A stretch of 64,000 nt of DNA from Bradyrhizobium yuanmingense (GTDB lineage Bacteria > Pseudomonadota > Alphaproteobacteria > Rhizobiales > Xanthobacteraceae), in the NCBI RefSeq assembly GCF_029167105.1, contig NZ_JARFML010000006.1, positions 62,001 through 126,000 of the forward strand. The letters are read 5' to 3'. A model generated the notes under the pieces. It saw only the letters and a list, made by a program, of their open reading frames with translations. It had not been told where the DNA came from and searched no databases. Positions 44,450 to 53,829 of this stretch are shown here, in pieces. How positions within the stretch are numbered: position 1 is the first letter of the stretch; every line of letters starts with the position of its first letter. The position numbers were made by a program, and so were the translations under genes.

Positions 44450-44730
44450 TCATGCTGCGAAAGACCTTGATCGGCGCGGCCGCAACGGTCGCCTTTGCCG
44501 CCGGACTGTCCTGGAATGGTTCACCTGGCATCGGCGAGAGCAGCTTCTTGTCGGAGGCGCAGGCGAGGGTGGGCCGCCCGCTCACGCCCATGAGCTATGC
44601 CGGCGTCGCGCGTCGAACGACACGCCGTGCGGTCGCGGTCGGTGCCGCGGCGGGGGCGGCCGGCGCCTATTATGCGCCCTCCTGCGCGCAAGTCGTGGAC
44701 GCCTATGGGCGTGTCGTCACGCGGTGCTGA
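44446..44730 (+). CDS. Small secreted protein
   Basis: 94 residues, signal peptide (LIGAAATVAFAAGLSW). The mature part has an Arg-rich stretch ARRTTRRAVAVGAAAGAAGA and the C-terminal CAQVVDAYGRVVTRC with two cysteines 14 apart. ATGA overlap with the DUF2092 gene. Family not recognised; small Ala/Gly-rich exported proteins of this sort are common in Bradyrhizobium. Confidence 0.65.
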   Translation: MIMLRKTLIGAAATVAFAAGLSWNGSPGIGESSFLSEAQARVGRPLTPMSYAGVARRTTRRAVAVGAAAGAAGAYYAPSCAQVVDAYGRVVTRC

Positions 44731-44813
44731 GGCCCGTCTCGGGGCTGTCGGTTTGGTGCGATCCCGGCTAGAATTGCTGGGAAAGCAGCTACCGTAAGCT
44801 GCGAGGGTGCAGC

Positions 44814-46706
44814 ATGAGCGGGGGCGCGTCCATTGACCTGCTGAGGCGGCGGATCGCGGCCGCGTTCCTCTGTCTCGGCCTGCTCGCGGCCGAGTGTCTC
44901 TTGGCCGGGCAAGCCGGTGCGGTCGAGCGGAGCCGGCGCGGCGAGCTCAAGCGCGTGCTGGTGCTGCATTCCTTCGGCCGCGAGTTTCGGCCATGGAGCG
45001 AATATGCGCGTGACATCAAGGCCGAGCTCGAGCGGCAATCGCCCTGGCCACTCGATATCCAGGAGCACGCTCTTCTCACTGCGCGCTTCAACAATCCGGG
45101 TCCCGAGGCGCCCTTTGTCGATTATCTGCACTCGCTGTACCAGGGGGCGACTCCCGATGTCGTCGTCAGCATCGGCGCTCCTGCCGCCCGGTTTGCGCAG
45201 AAACACCGCGCCCGACTGTTCCCCAACGCGCCACTGATTCTAGCTGCAGTCGAGCATCGACTGATCGATCGCGCCGATCTTGGCGACAACGATGTCGTCG
45301 TGGCCGTCCGCAACGATTTCGTCGCGGCCTTCGATAACATTCTTCGGATTCTGCCTGATACCAAATCGGTTGCGATCGTCATCGGTGCCTCGCCACTCGA
45401 GACGTTTTGGATGGAAGAGCTGAAGCGGGAGCTGAAACCTTTTGCCGAGCGGATCGAACTGGTCTGGTACTCGGATTTGTCCTTCGAGGAGATCCTGAAG
45501 CGCTCATCTCAGCTGCCGGCACAGACCGCGCTGTTCTGGGGGCTGATGTCCGTCGATGCGGCTGGAGTCGTCTATGAGAGCGACTGGGCCTTGCGCAGCC
45601 TGCGTGCCGTCGCGAACGCCCCGATCTTTTCCTACCAGGAACCGTTTTTCGGCGACGGCACGGTTGGCGGACCGATGCAATTGATTGCGGAAACGACATC
45701 GAGAACCGTCAGCGCCGCGATCGGTATTCTCGGCGGCGCGAAACCGGCGAGCATCAATTATGAGCCGATCGCGTTCGCCGCGCCGCGTTACGACTGGCGG
45801 GAGTTGCAGCGCTGGGGCATCAGCGAGAGTAGCCTGCCGCCGGGAAGCGTCATCCTGTTTCGCGAGCCGAGCATCTGGCAGCGCTACCAATGGCAGATGC
45901 TGATGATTGCGGCCGTATTCCTGGTTCAGGCGGGTCTGATCAGCGGGTTGCTGCATGAGCGCCGCGGCCGACGGTTGGCTGAGGTCGAGTCTCGCCAACG
46001 GCTTGCAGAGCTGGCCCACGTCAACCGCCACTCGGCCGTTGGCGAGCTGACGACCTCGATCGCGCACGAATTGAACCAGCCACTCGGATCGATCCTGACC
46101 AATGCCGAAACGGCAGAGCTCATGCTCAATTCTGCCCAGCCCGATCTGGTCGAGGTCCGGCACATCCTCGCCGACATTAGAAGGGACGACCAACGGGCGA
46201 GCGAAGTGATCCGCAGGCTGCGCAGCGTCCTGAAAAAGACGCCGTTCGAGGTCAGTAATATCGAGCTCAACGATACGGTGCGCGAAGCAATTGATCTCGT
46301 GAAGGCCCTCGCCCTGGGGCGCCGGATCACCCTGAGCTACGAACCGGCCCTAACCGATCTGCGCATCAAAGGTGATCCGATCCAGCTTCAGCAGGTCATT
46401 CTCAACCTGATCATCAACGCGATGGATGCGATCTCCGATGCGGGGAGTGGTAAGCGAGAGGTCAGCGTCTCGACGCTCCGTGCAGGCAACCAGGCTGAAA
46501 TCAAGGTTGCCGACACCGGGCCGGGGATACCCGCCTCCGATCTCGCAAGCCTGTTCGATCCGTTCTTCACGACCAAACCGCAGGGCATGGGCATGGGGCT
46601 TGCGATCGCCAGAACGATCGTCGAGGCCCATCACGGCACCATCGTCGGGGCGAACCAGCCGGCGGGAGGCGCACTGTTCACGATCCGGCTTCCGACCGCG
46701 CAATGA
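44814..46706 (+). CDS. Sensor histidine kinase with ABC-binding-protein-like periplasmic domain
   Basis: 630 residues. Signal-anchor at about 12-35, a periplasmic domain (about 45-355, ABC_sub_bind type: RVLVLHSFGREFRPWSEYAR, ATPDVVVSIGAPAARFAQ), a second membrane segment (LMIAAVFLVQAGLISGLL), then HisKA with AHELNQPLGSILTNAE and HATPase_c with NLIINAMDAI, ADTGPGIP and GMGMGLAIART. No PAS or haem domain, so not FixL-like. No response-regulator gene adjoins it; the two FixJ-type regulators at 28-29.6 kb are candidates. Confidence 0.87.
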   Translation: MSGGASIDLLRRRIAAAFLCLGLLAAECLLAGQAGAVERSRRGELKRVLVLHSFGREFRPWSEYARDIKAELERQSPWPLDIQEHALLTARFNNPGPEAPFVDYLHSLYQGATPDVVVSIGAPAARFAQKHRARLFPNAPLILAAVEHRLIDRADLGDNDVVVAVRNDFVAAFDNILRILPDTKSVAIVIGASPLETFWMEELKRELKPFAERIELVWYSDLSFEEILKRSSQLPAQTALFWGLMSVDAAGVVYESDWALRSLRAVANAPIFSYQEPFFGDGTVGGPMQLIAETTSRTVSAAIGILGGAKPASINYEPIAFAAPRYDWRELQRWGISESSLPPGSVILFREPSIWQRYQWQMLMIAAVFLVQAGLISGLLHERRGRRLAEVESRQRLAELAHVNRHSAVGELTTSIAHELNQPLGSILTNAETAELMLNSAQPDLVEVRHILADIRRDDQRASEVIRRLRSVLKKTPFEVSNIELNDTVREAIDLVKALALGRRITLSYEPALTDLRIKGDPIQLQQVILNLIINAMDAISDAGSGKREVSVSTLRAGNQAEIKVADTGPGIPASDLASLFDPFFTTKPQGMGMGLAIARTIVEAHHGTIVGANQPAGGALFTIRLPTAQ

Positions 46707-46816
46707 TCAGCGGCACGTCGATCCCCCGTCCTGTTCGGCGGCGGGAACGTGATTACCGCGGATCCTAGCCAATGTCGCAGCTCCTTGCGGTGCACAAGCT
46801 CGCAAGCGTCGTTTCG

Positions 46817-46830
46817 TTGATCTCGATCAA
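46817..46830. promoter_or_regulatory. FixK/FNR-type operator
   Basis: TTGATCTCGATCAA, perfect arms. Centre 46823.5 predicts a start near 46865, 21 bases before the ATG of the DUF3300 gene. Confidence 0.75.
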
Positions 46831-46885
46831 CAAATGCCTGCGTCCCGGCTCGATCCTCCCGCACTGGAAGTCGAGGGAGGATGTG

Positions 46886-48562
46886 ATGTTTCGTTGCGGC
46901 AATATCCTGATGGCGCTGGCGCTCTTGATGGCGACTTCGGTCGCCGCAATGGCGCAGACTCCGACGACACCTGCAGCCCCGGCGCCGCAGGCGCAGCCCG
47001 CAAGCCCGCCTGCGACCGCGGCCGAGCTCTTGAAGCCCGAGCAGCTCGAAGCCTTGGTCGCGCCGATCGCGCTTTATCCTGACGAGTTGCTCGCCAATGT
47101 CCTGGCCGCCTCGACCTATCCGCTGGAGGTGGTGCAGGCCGACCGCTGGCTGAAGGAGCGCAAGAGCCTGAAGGGCGACGCGCTGAAGACGGAAGTGGAG
47201 AAGCAGGCCTGGGACGACAGCGTCAAGGCGCTGGCCAGCACCGCCGATGTCCTGACCATGATGAGCGACCAGCTCGACTGGACCAAGAAGCTGGGCGATG
47301 CCTTCCTCGCCCAGCAGCCGGACGTGATGGACGCGATCCAGCGTCTGCGCACCAAAGCCTATGACAACAAGAAGCTGGTCACCACCAAGCAGCAGAAGGT
47401 CAGTGTCCAGTCCCAGGAAGGCAAGCAGGTCGTCGTGATCCAGCAGGCCGATCCCGCGGCGATGTACGTGCCGTATTACGACCCGGCGACGGTCTACGGC
47501 AGCTGGCCCTATGCCGAGTATCCGCCGCATTATTGGGGCTACCCGTCCTATATCGGCGCGGGCATGGTCGCCGCCGGCATCGCGTTCGGCACGGCCTGGG
47601 CGATCGGACGCTGGGGCAATTACTGGGGCGGCGGCTGCAATTGGGGCAATCGCAACGTCTATGTGAACCATCGCACCACCAATATCGGCAATGGCTGGCA
47701 GCACAATCCGGCGCATCGCGGCGGCGTCCGCTACAACAACAGCAATGTTCAGCAGCGCTTCGGCAACAACAATCTGAAGGCCGGCGTGTCGGACCGGATG
47801 GATTTCCGCGGCCGCGACGGCAATCAGGTGCTGCGTCCCAACCAGGGTGCAGGAGATCGGGCAGGAGATCGGGCGGGGGATCGTGCGGGTGATCGCGGCG
47901 GTCCAGGTGATCGGGCCGGCAATCGCGGCGACCGTCCGGGCGCGGGCGATCGCCCCAGCGCGGGGACGCGCGATCGGCCTAGCGGCGGCGATCGTGCCGG
48001 TGCCGGTGATCGTGCCAAAGGTGCGACCAAGGGCGGCGGCGATCGCGCCAAGGCTGCGAACCGCGCCGGTGGCGGTGCGGCCAATCGCGGCGGCGGCAAT
48101 CGTGGCGGTGCCATGAACGTCTCCTCCGGCCGCTCGGCTGCCGCAGCATCGGCGCGCGGCCGCGCCAGCATGGCGAGCATGCCGCGCGGTGGCGGCGGCG
48201 GACCAAGCTTTGCCGGCCGCGGCGGCGGTGGCGGAATGGCGATGCGTGGCGGCGGTGGAGGAGGCGGCTTCCGCGGCGGTGGCGGCGGCGGCCGGCGTTC
48301 CGACGTTGCGCTGAAGCACGATGTCGTCCTGCTCGGTCATCTCCAGAACGGCCTTGGCTACTATCGCTTCAGCTATATCGGCAACGACAAGGCCTATGTC
48401 GGCGTGATGGCGCAGGAGGTCGAGCAGGTCATGCCCGATGCCGTGACCCGCGGCAGCGACGGCTATCTGCGCGTCCGTTACGAAAAGCTCGGGCTGACGT
48501 TCCGCACCTATCGCGATTGGCTCGCCGGCGGCGCCAGGGTTCCTGCGGAGGTGATGCCATGA
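46886..48562 (+). CDS. DUF3300 protein with Gly-rich linker and S74-like C-terminal domain
   Basis: 558 residues. Signal peptide (LMALALLMATSVAAMAQ), DUF3300 (about 45-260: LVAPIALYPDELLANVLAAS, VPYYDPATVYGSWPY), a long low-complexity part (about 300-470) with tandem GDRAGDRAGDR units and poly-Gly, then a C-terminal domain beginning S472-D-V-A-L-K477 and continuing YVGVMAQEVEQVMPDAV and DGYLRVRYEKLGL. That last part has the S-D-x-x-x-K and GVxAQEVExxxPDAV pattern of the intramolecular chaperone/peptidase S74 domain of phage tail spikes. ATG at 46886 has GGGAGG upstream. Overlaps the DUF2950 gene. Confidence 0.82.
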   Translation: MFRCGNILMALALLMATSVAAMAQTPTTPAAPAPQAQPASPPATAAELLKPEQLEALVAPIALYPDELLANVLAASTYPLEVVQADRWLKERKSLKGDALKTEVEKQAWDDSVKALASTADVLTMMSDQLDWTKKLGDAFLAQQPDVMDAIQRLRTKAYDNKKLVTTKQQKVSVQSQEGKQVVVIQQADPAAMYVPYYDPATVYGSWPYAEYPPHYWGYPSYIGAGMVAAGIAFGTAWAIGRWGNYWGGGCNWGNRNVYVNHRTTNIGNGWQHNPAHRGGVRYNNSNVQQRFGNNNLKAGVSDRMDFRGRDGNQVLRPNQGAGDRAGDRAGDRAGDRGGPGDRAGNRGDRPGAGDRPSAGTRDRPSGGDRAGAGDRAKGATKGGGDRAKAANRAGGGAANRGGGNRGGAMNVSSGRSAAAASARGRASMASMPRGGGGGPSFAGRGGGGGMAMRGGGGGGGFRGGGGGGRRSDVALKHDVVLLGHLQNGLGYYRFSYIGNDKAYVGVMAQEVEQVMPDAVTRGSDGYLRVRYEKLGLTFRTYRDWLAGGARVPAEVMP

Positions 48563-49476
48563 CCGGTCTGAGATCGTTTGGCCGTGCGTTGCTGCCCGGC
48601 GTCCTCGCGCTCGCGCTGCTCGGATCGACCTCTCTCGCGCAGGAATCCTACAAGACACCGGAAGAGGCGGCGTCTGCGCTTGCCGCAGCCGTCAAGAGCG
48701 GCCCGAGAGACATCTTGAAAGTGCTCGGCAGGAACGCGGAGGACATCGTGTCATCCGGCGACGAGGTCGCCGACAACGACATTCGGGCGCGCTTCACCGC
48801 GATGTACGACGCCAAGCACGGCATCAAGGCCGAGGGCAACAAGACTGCCACCTTGATACTCGGGCCGGACGACTTCCCGTTCCCGATTCCGCTGGTCAAC
48901 ACCAGGACGGGCTGGGCGTTCGACACCGACGAGGGGCGCATCGAAGTGCTGCGCCGTCGCATCGGCCGCAACGAGCTCGACGCGATCCAGACCGCGCTGG
49001 CCTTCGTCGACGCGCAAAACGAATATGCCGAGAAGGACCGCGGCGAGGGCGTCGGTGTCTACGCGCAGCGCATCGTCTCCTCGCCCGGCAAGAAGGATGG
49101 CCTGTTCTGGCGCGACGACAGCGATCCGAGCCCGCTCGGCGCACTGGCTGCCGAAGCCTCGAAGGAGGGCTATCGCGGCGGTGACGTCGGGCCTGCACCC
49201 TATCACGGCTATTACTTCAGGATCCTCAAAGGGCAGGGGCGGGACGCGCCCGGCGGTGCGCTCAACTACGTCGTCAAGGGCAAGATGATCGGCGGCTTCG
49301 CCCTGATCGCCTGGCCCGCGGAATACGGCAATTCGGGCGTGATGACCTTCCTGGTCAACCATGCCGGCGTCGTCTATCAGAAGGATCTCGGCAAGCGCAC
49401 GGCATTCGTCGCCGAGCGCACCACGTTGTTCGATCCCGACGAAACCTGGAAGAAGGTCGATGCCGCAAAACCCTGA
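48559..49476 (+). CDS. DUF2950 secreted protein
   Basis: 305 residues with a signal peptide (LLPGVLALALLGSTSLAQ). DUF2950 pattern: YKTPEEAASALAAAVKSG, GWAFDTDEGRIEVLRRRIG, RNELDAIQTALAFVDAQNEY, YHGYYFRILKGQG, and GFALIAWPAEYGNSGVMTF. DUF3300 and DUF2950 genes often occur together; function unknown. Start at 48559 forms an ATGA overlap with the DUF3300 stop, better than a start inside that gene. Confidence 0.87.
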   Translation: MTGLRSFGRALLPGVLALALLGSTSLAQESYKTPEEAASALAAAVKSGPRDILKVLGRNAEDIVSSGDEVADNDIRARFTAMYDAKHGIKAEGNKTATLILGPDDFPFPIPLVNTRTGWAFDTDEGRIEVLRRRIGRNELDAIQTALAFVDAQNEYAEKDRGEGVGVYAQRIVSSPGKKDGLFWRDDSDPSPLGALAAEASKEGYRGGDVGPAPYHGYYFRILKGQGRDAPGGALNYVVKGKMIGGFALIAWPAEYGNSGVMTFLVNHAGVVYQKDLGKRTAFVAERTTLFDPDETWKKVDAAKP

Positions 49477-49939
49477 ACCGCAAGAACCTCAGTCTCACGT
49501 GCGCCGGCGCGCATTTCGCCTGATCGCGCTGCTCCTGCTCGCGTTCGGGTTGACCACGCCGGCGACGCCGTCCTTCGCGCAAGCCTCCGGCCAGGTCCGG
49601 GTCAAGATCGTCAAGGCAGGCCTCCTGGCCGGCGGCGGCGCCGGCAGCGGCGTGTTGACGTACCGGGGCAAGACCTATCCCTTCACGGTCAGCGGCGTGA
49701 GCTTGGGCATCACGGTCGGCGCAACCGTCGGCCGTCTCGACGGCTGGGCATCCGGCATCCGGGAGGTCGGTGATTTCGCCGGCACCTACGCTTCGGTCGG
49801 CGGCGGCTTCGCGCTGGTCGGCGGTGCCAACGGTGTGCACCTCCGCAACGAAAAAGGCGTCACGATGGTGCTGCAGGGTCCGAAGGCGGGCCTCGAGCTG
49901 GCGGCCAACATCAGTCGGATCACGATCGCTTTGAGGTGA
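49460..49939 (+). CDS. Small secreted glycine-rich protein, paralogue 2
   Basis: 159 residues. Hydrophobic signal (LIALLLLAFGLTTPATPSFA) after a 15-residue polar lead; a GTG at 49499 would remove that lead, but the ATG at 49460 has GAAGG at the right distance and overlaps the DUF2950 gene by 17 bases. Mature part VKIVKAGLLAGGGAGSGVLT, YPFTVSGVSLGITVGATVG and LQGPKAGLELAANISRITI matches the protein at 39930-40364. Last gene of its FixK-type operon, like its paralogue. Confidence 0.75.
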   Translation: MPQNPEPQEPQSHVRRRAFRLIALLLLAFGLTTPATPSFAQASGQVRVKIVKAGLLAGGGAGSGVLTYRGKTYPFTVSGVSLGITVGATVGRLDGWASGIREVGDFAGTYASVGGGFALVGGANGVHLRNEKGVTMVLQGPKAGLELAANISRITIALR

Positions 49940-49942
49940 AGC

Positions 49943-50470
49943 TCAAGCGGATCCGAGCCTGAGAGACACGCGCACTGTTCTTGGATCGTCACTCCTCGCA
50001 GGCTTGAAGCCCGCCTTCGCGAACACATTTCGCATGGGCCCGTTGTCGGACAGAACCTCGGCCGTGAGCTCTCGCACGCCTTGCTCGCGCGCGATGTCGG
50101 TCAGGTGCCTCAGCAATAGGGAGCCCACGCCGCGACCTTGCCAGGCATCCACCACGACAAAAGCCATCTCGGCCTGACCGGGCTCGACGATAACGTACCG
50201 GCCGCCGCCGATAATGGCGTATCGACCCTGTTCCTCGACCAGAACTGCCAGCGCGACGTGATTGCGGAAATCCACGTCCATGAAGAAGGCGCGCTCCTTC
50301 TCGGAGAAATGTCGCTTCAAAACGAAGAACCGGCTCTGCAGCGACTGCGGCCCGGTACGCCCGATCGCAGCGAGCATGTCCGCCTCGTCGCTGGCGCGAA
50401 GCGCGCGGATCTGGATCGGAGTGCCGTCCTTCAGGACGGTTTGCACGCTGTAAGTTGCAGCTTGTGACAT
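49943..50470 (-). CDS. GNAT-family N-acetyltransferase
   Basis: 175 residues, single GNAT domain. Acetyl-CoA loop in VVVDAWQGRGVGSLLLRHL, preceded by EMAFVV and followed by AEVLSDNGPMRNVFAKAGF. The N-terminal stretch IQIRALRASDEADMLAAIGR and LQSRFFVLKRHFSEKERAFF resembles the C-terminal acetyltransferase of Pat-type protein acetyltransferases without their acyl-CoA-synthetase-like part. Divergent from the DUF3141 operon across an operator, and convergent three bases from paralogue 2. May acetylate proteins when acetyl-CoA builds up. Confidence 0.83.
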   Translation of the reverse strand: MSQAATYSVQTVLKDGTPIQIRALRASDEADMLAAIGRTGPQSLQSRFFVLKRHFSEKERAFFMDVDFRNHVALAVLVEEQGRYAIIGGGRYVIVEPGQAEMAFVVVDAWQGRGVGSLLLRHLTDIAREQGVRELTAEVLSDNGPMRNVFAKAGFKPARSDDPRTVRVSLRLGSA

Positions 50471-50539
50471 GCCGATGTCGCTGGTCCAATCTCATGCCTT
50501 ATAATGCAGGATAAACGCCTCCGAAGCGTGCAGATCATC

Positions 50540-50553
50540 TTGACCTAGATCAA
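50540..50553. promoter_or_regulatory. FixK/FNR-type operator (divergent)
   Basis: TTGACCTAGATCAA. Centre 50546.5. Predicted starts near 50505 (minus, 35 bases before the GNAT gene) and 50588 (plus, 21 bases before the DUF3141 gene). Confidence 0.72.
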
Positions 50554-50608
50554 CGTTCGTCCTCGCCCAGCGCCGTCAATTGGCCAAGGCGACGGAGAGG
50601 TCGAGAAC

Positions 50609-52837
50609 ATGTCCATGGACAAGGTACAAATTCCGGGTGGTCCCATGTCGGGGCTGGTCGCCTCGGCAGTCGAGTACCTGGTCGATGCGGGACAGCGCAG
50701 TGTCATGTTCCTGGACATCATGCGCCGGCGCGGCGATCAGTACCGGGAACACGTCGCGCAAACCGCCCCGCATGTCCTGCAATATACGGCCGAGTTGATC
50801 ATGGACGGGCGCCGACTCGCCGAACCCGTCAATTACGCATTGGTGCGCATCGTTCCGCCCGAGAACGTCGAGATCGACATGAGCCGGCGGCCGTTCGTTG
50901 TGGTCGATCCGCGTGCGGGCCACGGCCCCGGTATCGGCGGCTTCAAGGCGGATAGCGAGATCGGGGTGGCGATGAAGGCAGGCCATACCTGCTACTTCAT
51001 CGGATTCCTGCCGGATCCGATGCCCGGTCAGACCATCGAGCGCATCGCGCGTGCCGAAGCCATCTTCATCGAAAAGGTCATGAGCCTTCACCCGGATGCC
51101 GACGGCAAGCCCTGCGTGATCGGCAATTGCCAGGCCGGATGGGCCGTCATGATCCTGGCCTCGCTGCGCCCAGAACTGTTCGGCCCGCTGATCATCGCCG
51201 GCGCCCCGCTGGCCTATTGGGCCGGCGTGCACGGAAAATATCCGATGCGCTATTCGGGTGGGCTCTTGGGCGGAAGCTGGTTGACGGCCCTGACCTCCGA
51301 TCTCGGCGCCGGCAAATTCGATGGCGCATGGCTGGTGCAAAACTTCGAGAACCAGAACCCGTCGAATACGCTCTGGACCAAGCAGTACAACGTCTATTCC
51401 AAGGTCGACACCGAGGCAGAGCGATACCTCGAATTCGAGCGTTGGTGGGGCGGCCACGTCAACCTGAACGCCGAGGAGATTCAGTTCATCGTCGATGAGC
51501 TGTTCGTCGGCAACAATCTCGCCGCCGGCAACATCGAAATGTCTGATGGCCGGAAGGTTGATCTCCGCAACATCAGGTCCCCGATCGTGGTGTTCTGCTC
51601 GGAGGGTGACAACATCACGCCGCCGCAGCAGGCGCTGCATTGGATCCTCGATTGCTACGCCGATGTCGATGAGATCAGGGCCTATGGCCAAACCATCGTC
51701 TACACCGTGCACAAGAGTGTCGGCCATCTCGGCATCTTCGTCTCCGGCGGCGTCGCCAAGAAGGAGCACGCGGAATTTTCCAGCAACATCGACCTGATCG
51801 ACGTTCTGCCGCCCGGGCTCTATGAAGCAACGTTCGAGGCGAAGGGTGAGGAGACCGCGAGTTCGGATCTGGTCGTCGGCCAGTGGGTGATGCGCTGCGA
51901 GGCGCGGACGCTCGACGACATCCGCGCGATGGGCGGAAATTCGCCCGAAGATGAGCGGCGCTTTGCCACGGCCAAGCGGATCTCGGAAATGAACCTGGCG
52001 GCCTATCAGAAGTTCGTGCAACCGTGGGTCAAGCGCATGGTGACGCCGCAGATGGCGGAATGGGCTCACAACATGCATCCGCTGCGGCTGCAATACGAGC
52101 TGTTCAGCAGCCAGAATCCCTACATGGCGACAGTGAAATCATTAGCGGAGAAGGCCGCCGAGGAGCGCAAGCCGGTCGCCACGGACAATCCGTTCTTGGC
52201 GTTCCAGGAGCAGATCTCGAAGCAGGTCGTTCACGCCCTCGACAGCTGGCGCGATTCACAGGAGGCGCTCAGCGAAGCGATGTTCCTCAGCATCTACGGA
52301 TCCCCGGTGCTGCAAGCGGCGGTCGGGATCGATCCAACGTCCGCGCCGTCGCGCCGGCGTGAGATGTCCGCCGAGCATCGCGCGATGCTCGACAAGCGCA
52401 TCGCCGAGCTGAAGGCGCGGATCGGTGAGGGCGGCCTCCGTGAGGCGGCGCTGCGCGCCTTGCTCTATGTCGGCTCGGCACGGGGGATGGTGGACGAGCG
52501 CAGCATCGAGGCTCTGCGCGAGGTCCGCCGGGAGCACGGCGGCCCACGCATGTCTCTTGCCGAGTTCAAGATGCTGGTGCGCGAGCAGTTCTTCATGCTG
52601 TTGCTCGATCGAGAAGGGGCGCTCGCCGCAATCCCGAGATTGCTGCCTGACGACATGAACGTTCGTCGCGCAGCATTCGAGGCGATTGAGCAGGTGCTGT
52701 CGGCCAGTGCGGATGTTACGGGCGAGCGCGCAAGGCGGCTGCGGCAGATCGCCGGCCTGTTTGGCCTCGACACCGCGGAAGGTTCCGAAAGGGCGTCGAA
52801 CGTTGCCCCTTTCGATCCCAAGGCGAAGGCGTCGTAG
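50609..52837 (+). CDS. DUF3141 protein, PHA-synthase-like alpha/beta hydrolase
   Basis: 742 residues. The central part (about 85-390) is an alpha/beta fold with the box GNCQAG (Cys174), the cysteine-type nucleophile of PhaC-like enzymes, and SPIVVFCSEGDNITPPQQA for the acid region and KSVGHLGIF for His. The C-terminal 300 residues are helical and include a TerB-like stretch (LREAALRALLYVGSARGMVD). Long DUF3141 proteins are found near pta genes in several alphaproteobacteria; activity is not established. First gene of the operon with pta, ackA and fabI. Confidence 0.83.
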   Translation: MSMDKVQIPGGPMSGLVASAVEYLVDAGQRSVMFLDIMRRRGDQYREHVAQTAPHVLQYTAELIMDGRRLAEPVNYALVRIVPPENVEIDMSRRPFVVVDPRAGHGPGIGGFKADSEIGVAMKAGHTCYFIGFLPDPMPGQTIERIARAEAIFIEKVMSLHPDADGKPCVIGNCQAGWAVMILASLRPELFGPLIIAGAPLAYWAGVHGKYPMRYSGGLLGGSWLTALTSDLGAGKFDGAWLVQNFENQNPSNTLWTKQYNVYSKVDTEAERYLEFERWWGGHVNLNAEEIQFIVDELFVGNNLAAGNIEMSDGRKVDLRNIRSPIVVFCSEGDNITPPQQALHWILDCYADVDEIRAYGQTIVYTVHKSVGHLGIFVSGGVAKKEHAEFSSNIDLIDVLPPGLYEATFEAKGEETASSDLVVGQWVMRCEARTLDDIRAMGGNSPEDERRFATAKRISEMNLAAYQKFVQPWVKRMVTPQMAEWAHNMHPLRLQYELFSSQNPYMATVKSLAEKAAEERKPVATDNPFLAFQEQISKQVVHALDSWRDSQEALSEAMFLSIYGSPVLQAAVGIDPTSAPSRRREMSAEHRAMLDKRIAELKARIGEGGLREAALRALLYVGSARGMVDERSIEALREVRREHGGPRMSLAEFKMLVREQFFMLLLDREGALAAIPRLLPDDMNVRRAAFEAIEQVLSASADVTGERARRLRQIAGLFGLDTAEGSERASNVAPFDPKAKAS

Positions 52838-52866
52838 CGCGAGTTGGAAGGATCCGGAGCGACATC

Positions 52867-53829
52867 ATGTCAGCAGATGCGACGGCTACGCAGTCTCCCA
52901 GCAAGTATGATCGCCTGATCGCGGCGGCCAAGGCAATCCCGCCGGCGCCGACAATCGTGGTGCATCCCTGCGACGAGACATCCTTGCGCGGCGCGGTCGA
53001 CAGCGCCTCCGCCGGCATCATCCGGCCGCTCCTGGTCGGGCCGGAAGCGAAGATCAGGGGGACCGCTGCCAGGTTCGGACTTGATATCTCCGGCTTCGAG
53101 ATCGTCGATGCCGCACACAGCGACGATGCCGCGGCGAAGGGAGTCGAATTGATCCATGCCGCGCGGGGCGAATTGCTCATGAAAGGCAGCCTTCACACCG
53201 ACGAGCTGATGCGAGCCGTCACGGCCAAGGTCGGGGGATTGCGGACCGATCGGCGCATCAGCCATGTCTTCGTCATGGACGTGCCGGCCTATGCCGATAC
53301 CATCTTTGTCACCGACGCGGCGATCAACATCTTCCCCGATCTCGACGCCAAGCGGGACATCATTCAGAACGCGATCGACCTCTACAATCAGGCGGGCTTC
53401 GGCCAATCGCCGCGCGTGGCCATTCTTTCCGCAGTCGAAACGGTCACGTCGAAAATTCCGTCCACGATCGAGGCCGCGGCGCTCTGCAAGATGGCGGATC
53501 GCGGCCAGATCACGGGCGGCGTGCTCGACGGGCCGCTGGCGTTCGACAACGCGATCGACCTCGAATCGGCGCGCATCAAGGGCATCAAGTCCGAGGTGGC
53601 CGGCCGCGCTCAGATCCTGGTCGTGCCCGACCTCGAAGCGGGTAACATGCTGGCCAAGAACCTCGCCTATTTCGCCAAGGCCGACGGCGCCGGCATCGTG
53701 CTCGGCGCGCGCGTCCCCGTCGTCCTGACCTCGCGTGCGGACAGCCCAAGGGCGCGAATGGCCTCCTGCGCTGTTGCTGCACTTTATGCTCACGCGCGGC
53801 GCCAGAAGGCGCCGACTATCGCGGCGTGA
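52867..53829 (+). CDS. pta: Phosphate acetyl/butyryltransferase
   Basis: 320 residues, PTA_PTB family. Motifs: TIVVHPCDETSLRGAVDSAS, LLMKGSLHTDELMRAV, RISHVFVMDVPAYADTIFVT, DAAINIFPDLDAKRDIIQNA, GVLDGPLAFDNAI and LVVPDLEAGNMLAKNLAYFA. Makes acyl-phosphate from acyl-CoA and phosphate. The short length and GSLHTDEL/GPLAFDNAI motifs resemble the butyryltransferase-like branch, so acyl groups longer than acetyl are possible. Overlaps ackA (GTGA). Confidence 0.9.
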   Translation: MSADATATQSPSKYDRLIAAAKAIPPAPTIVVHPCDETSLRGAVDSASAGIIRPLLVGPEAKIRGTAARFGLDISGFEIVDAAHSDDAAAKGVELIHAARGELLMKGSLHTDELMRAVTAKVGGLRTDRRISHVFVMDVPAYADTIFVTDAAINIFPDLDAKRDIIQNAIDLYNQAGFGQSPRVAILSAVETVTSKIPSTIEAAALCKMADRGQITGGVLDGPLAFDNAIDLESARIKGIKSEVAGRAQILVVPDLEAGNMLAKNLAYFAKADGAGIVLGARVPVVLTSRADSPRARMASCAVAALYAHARRQKAPTIAA

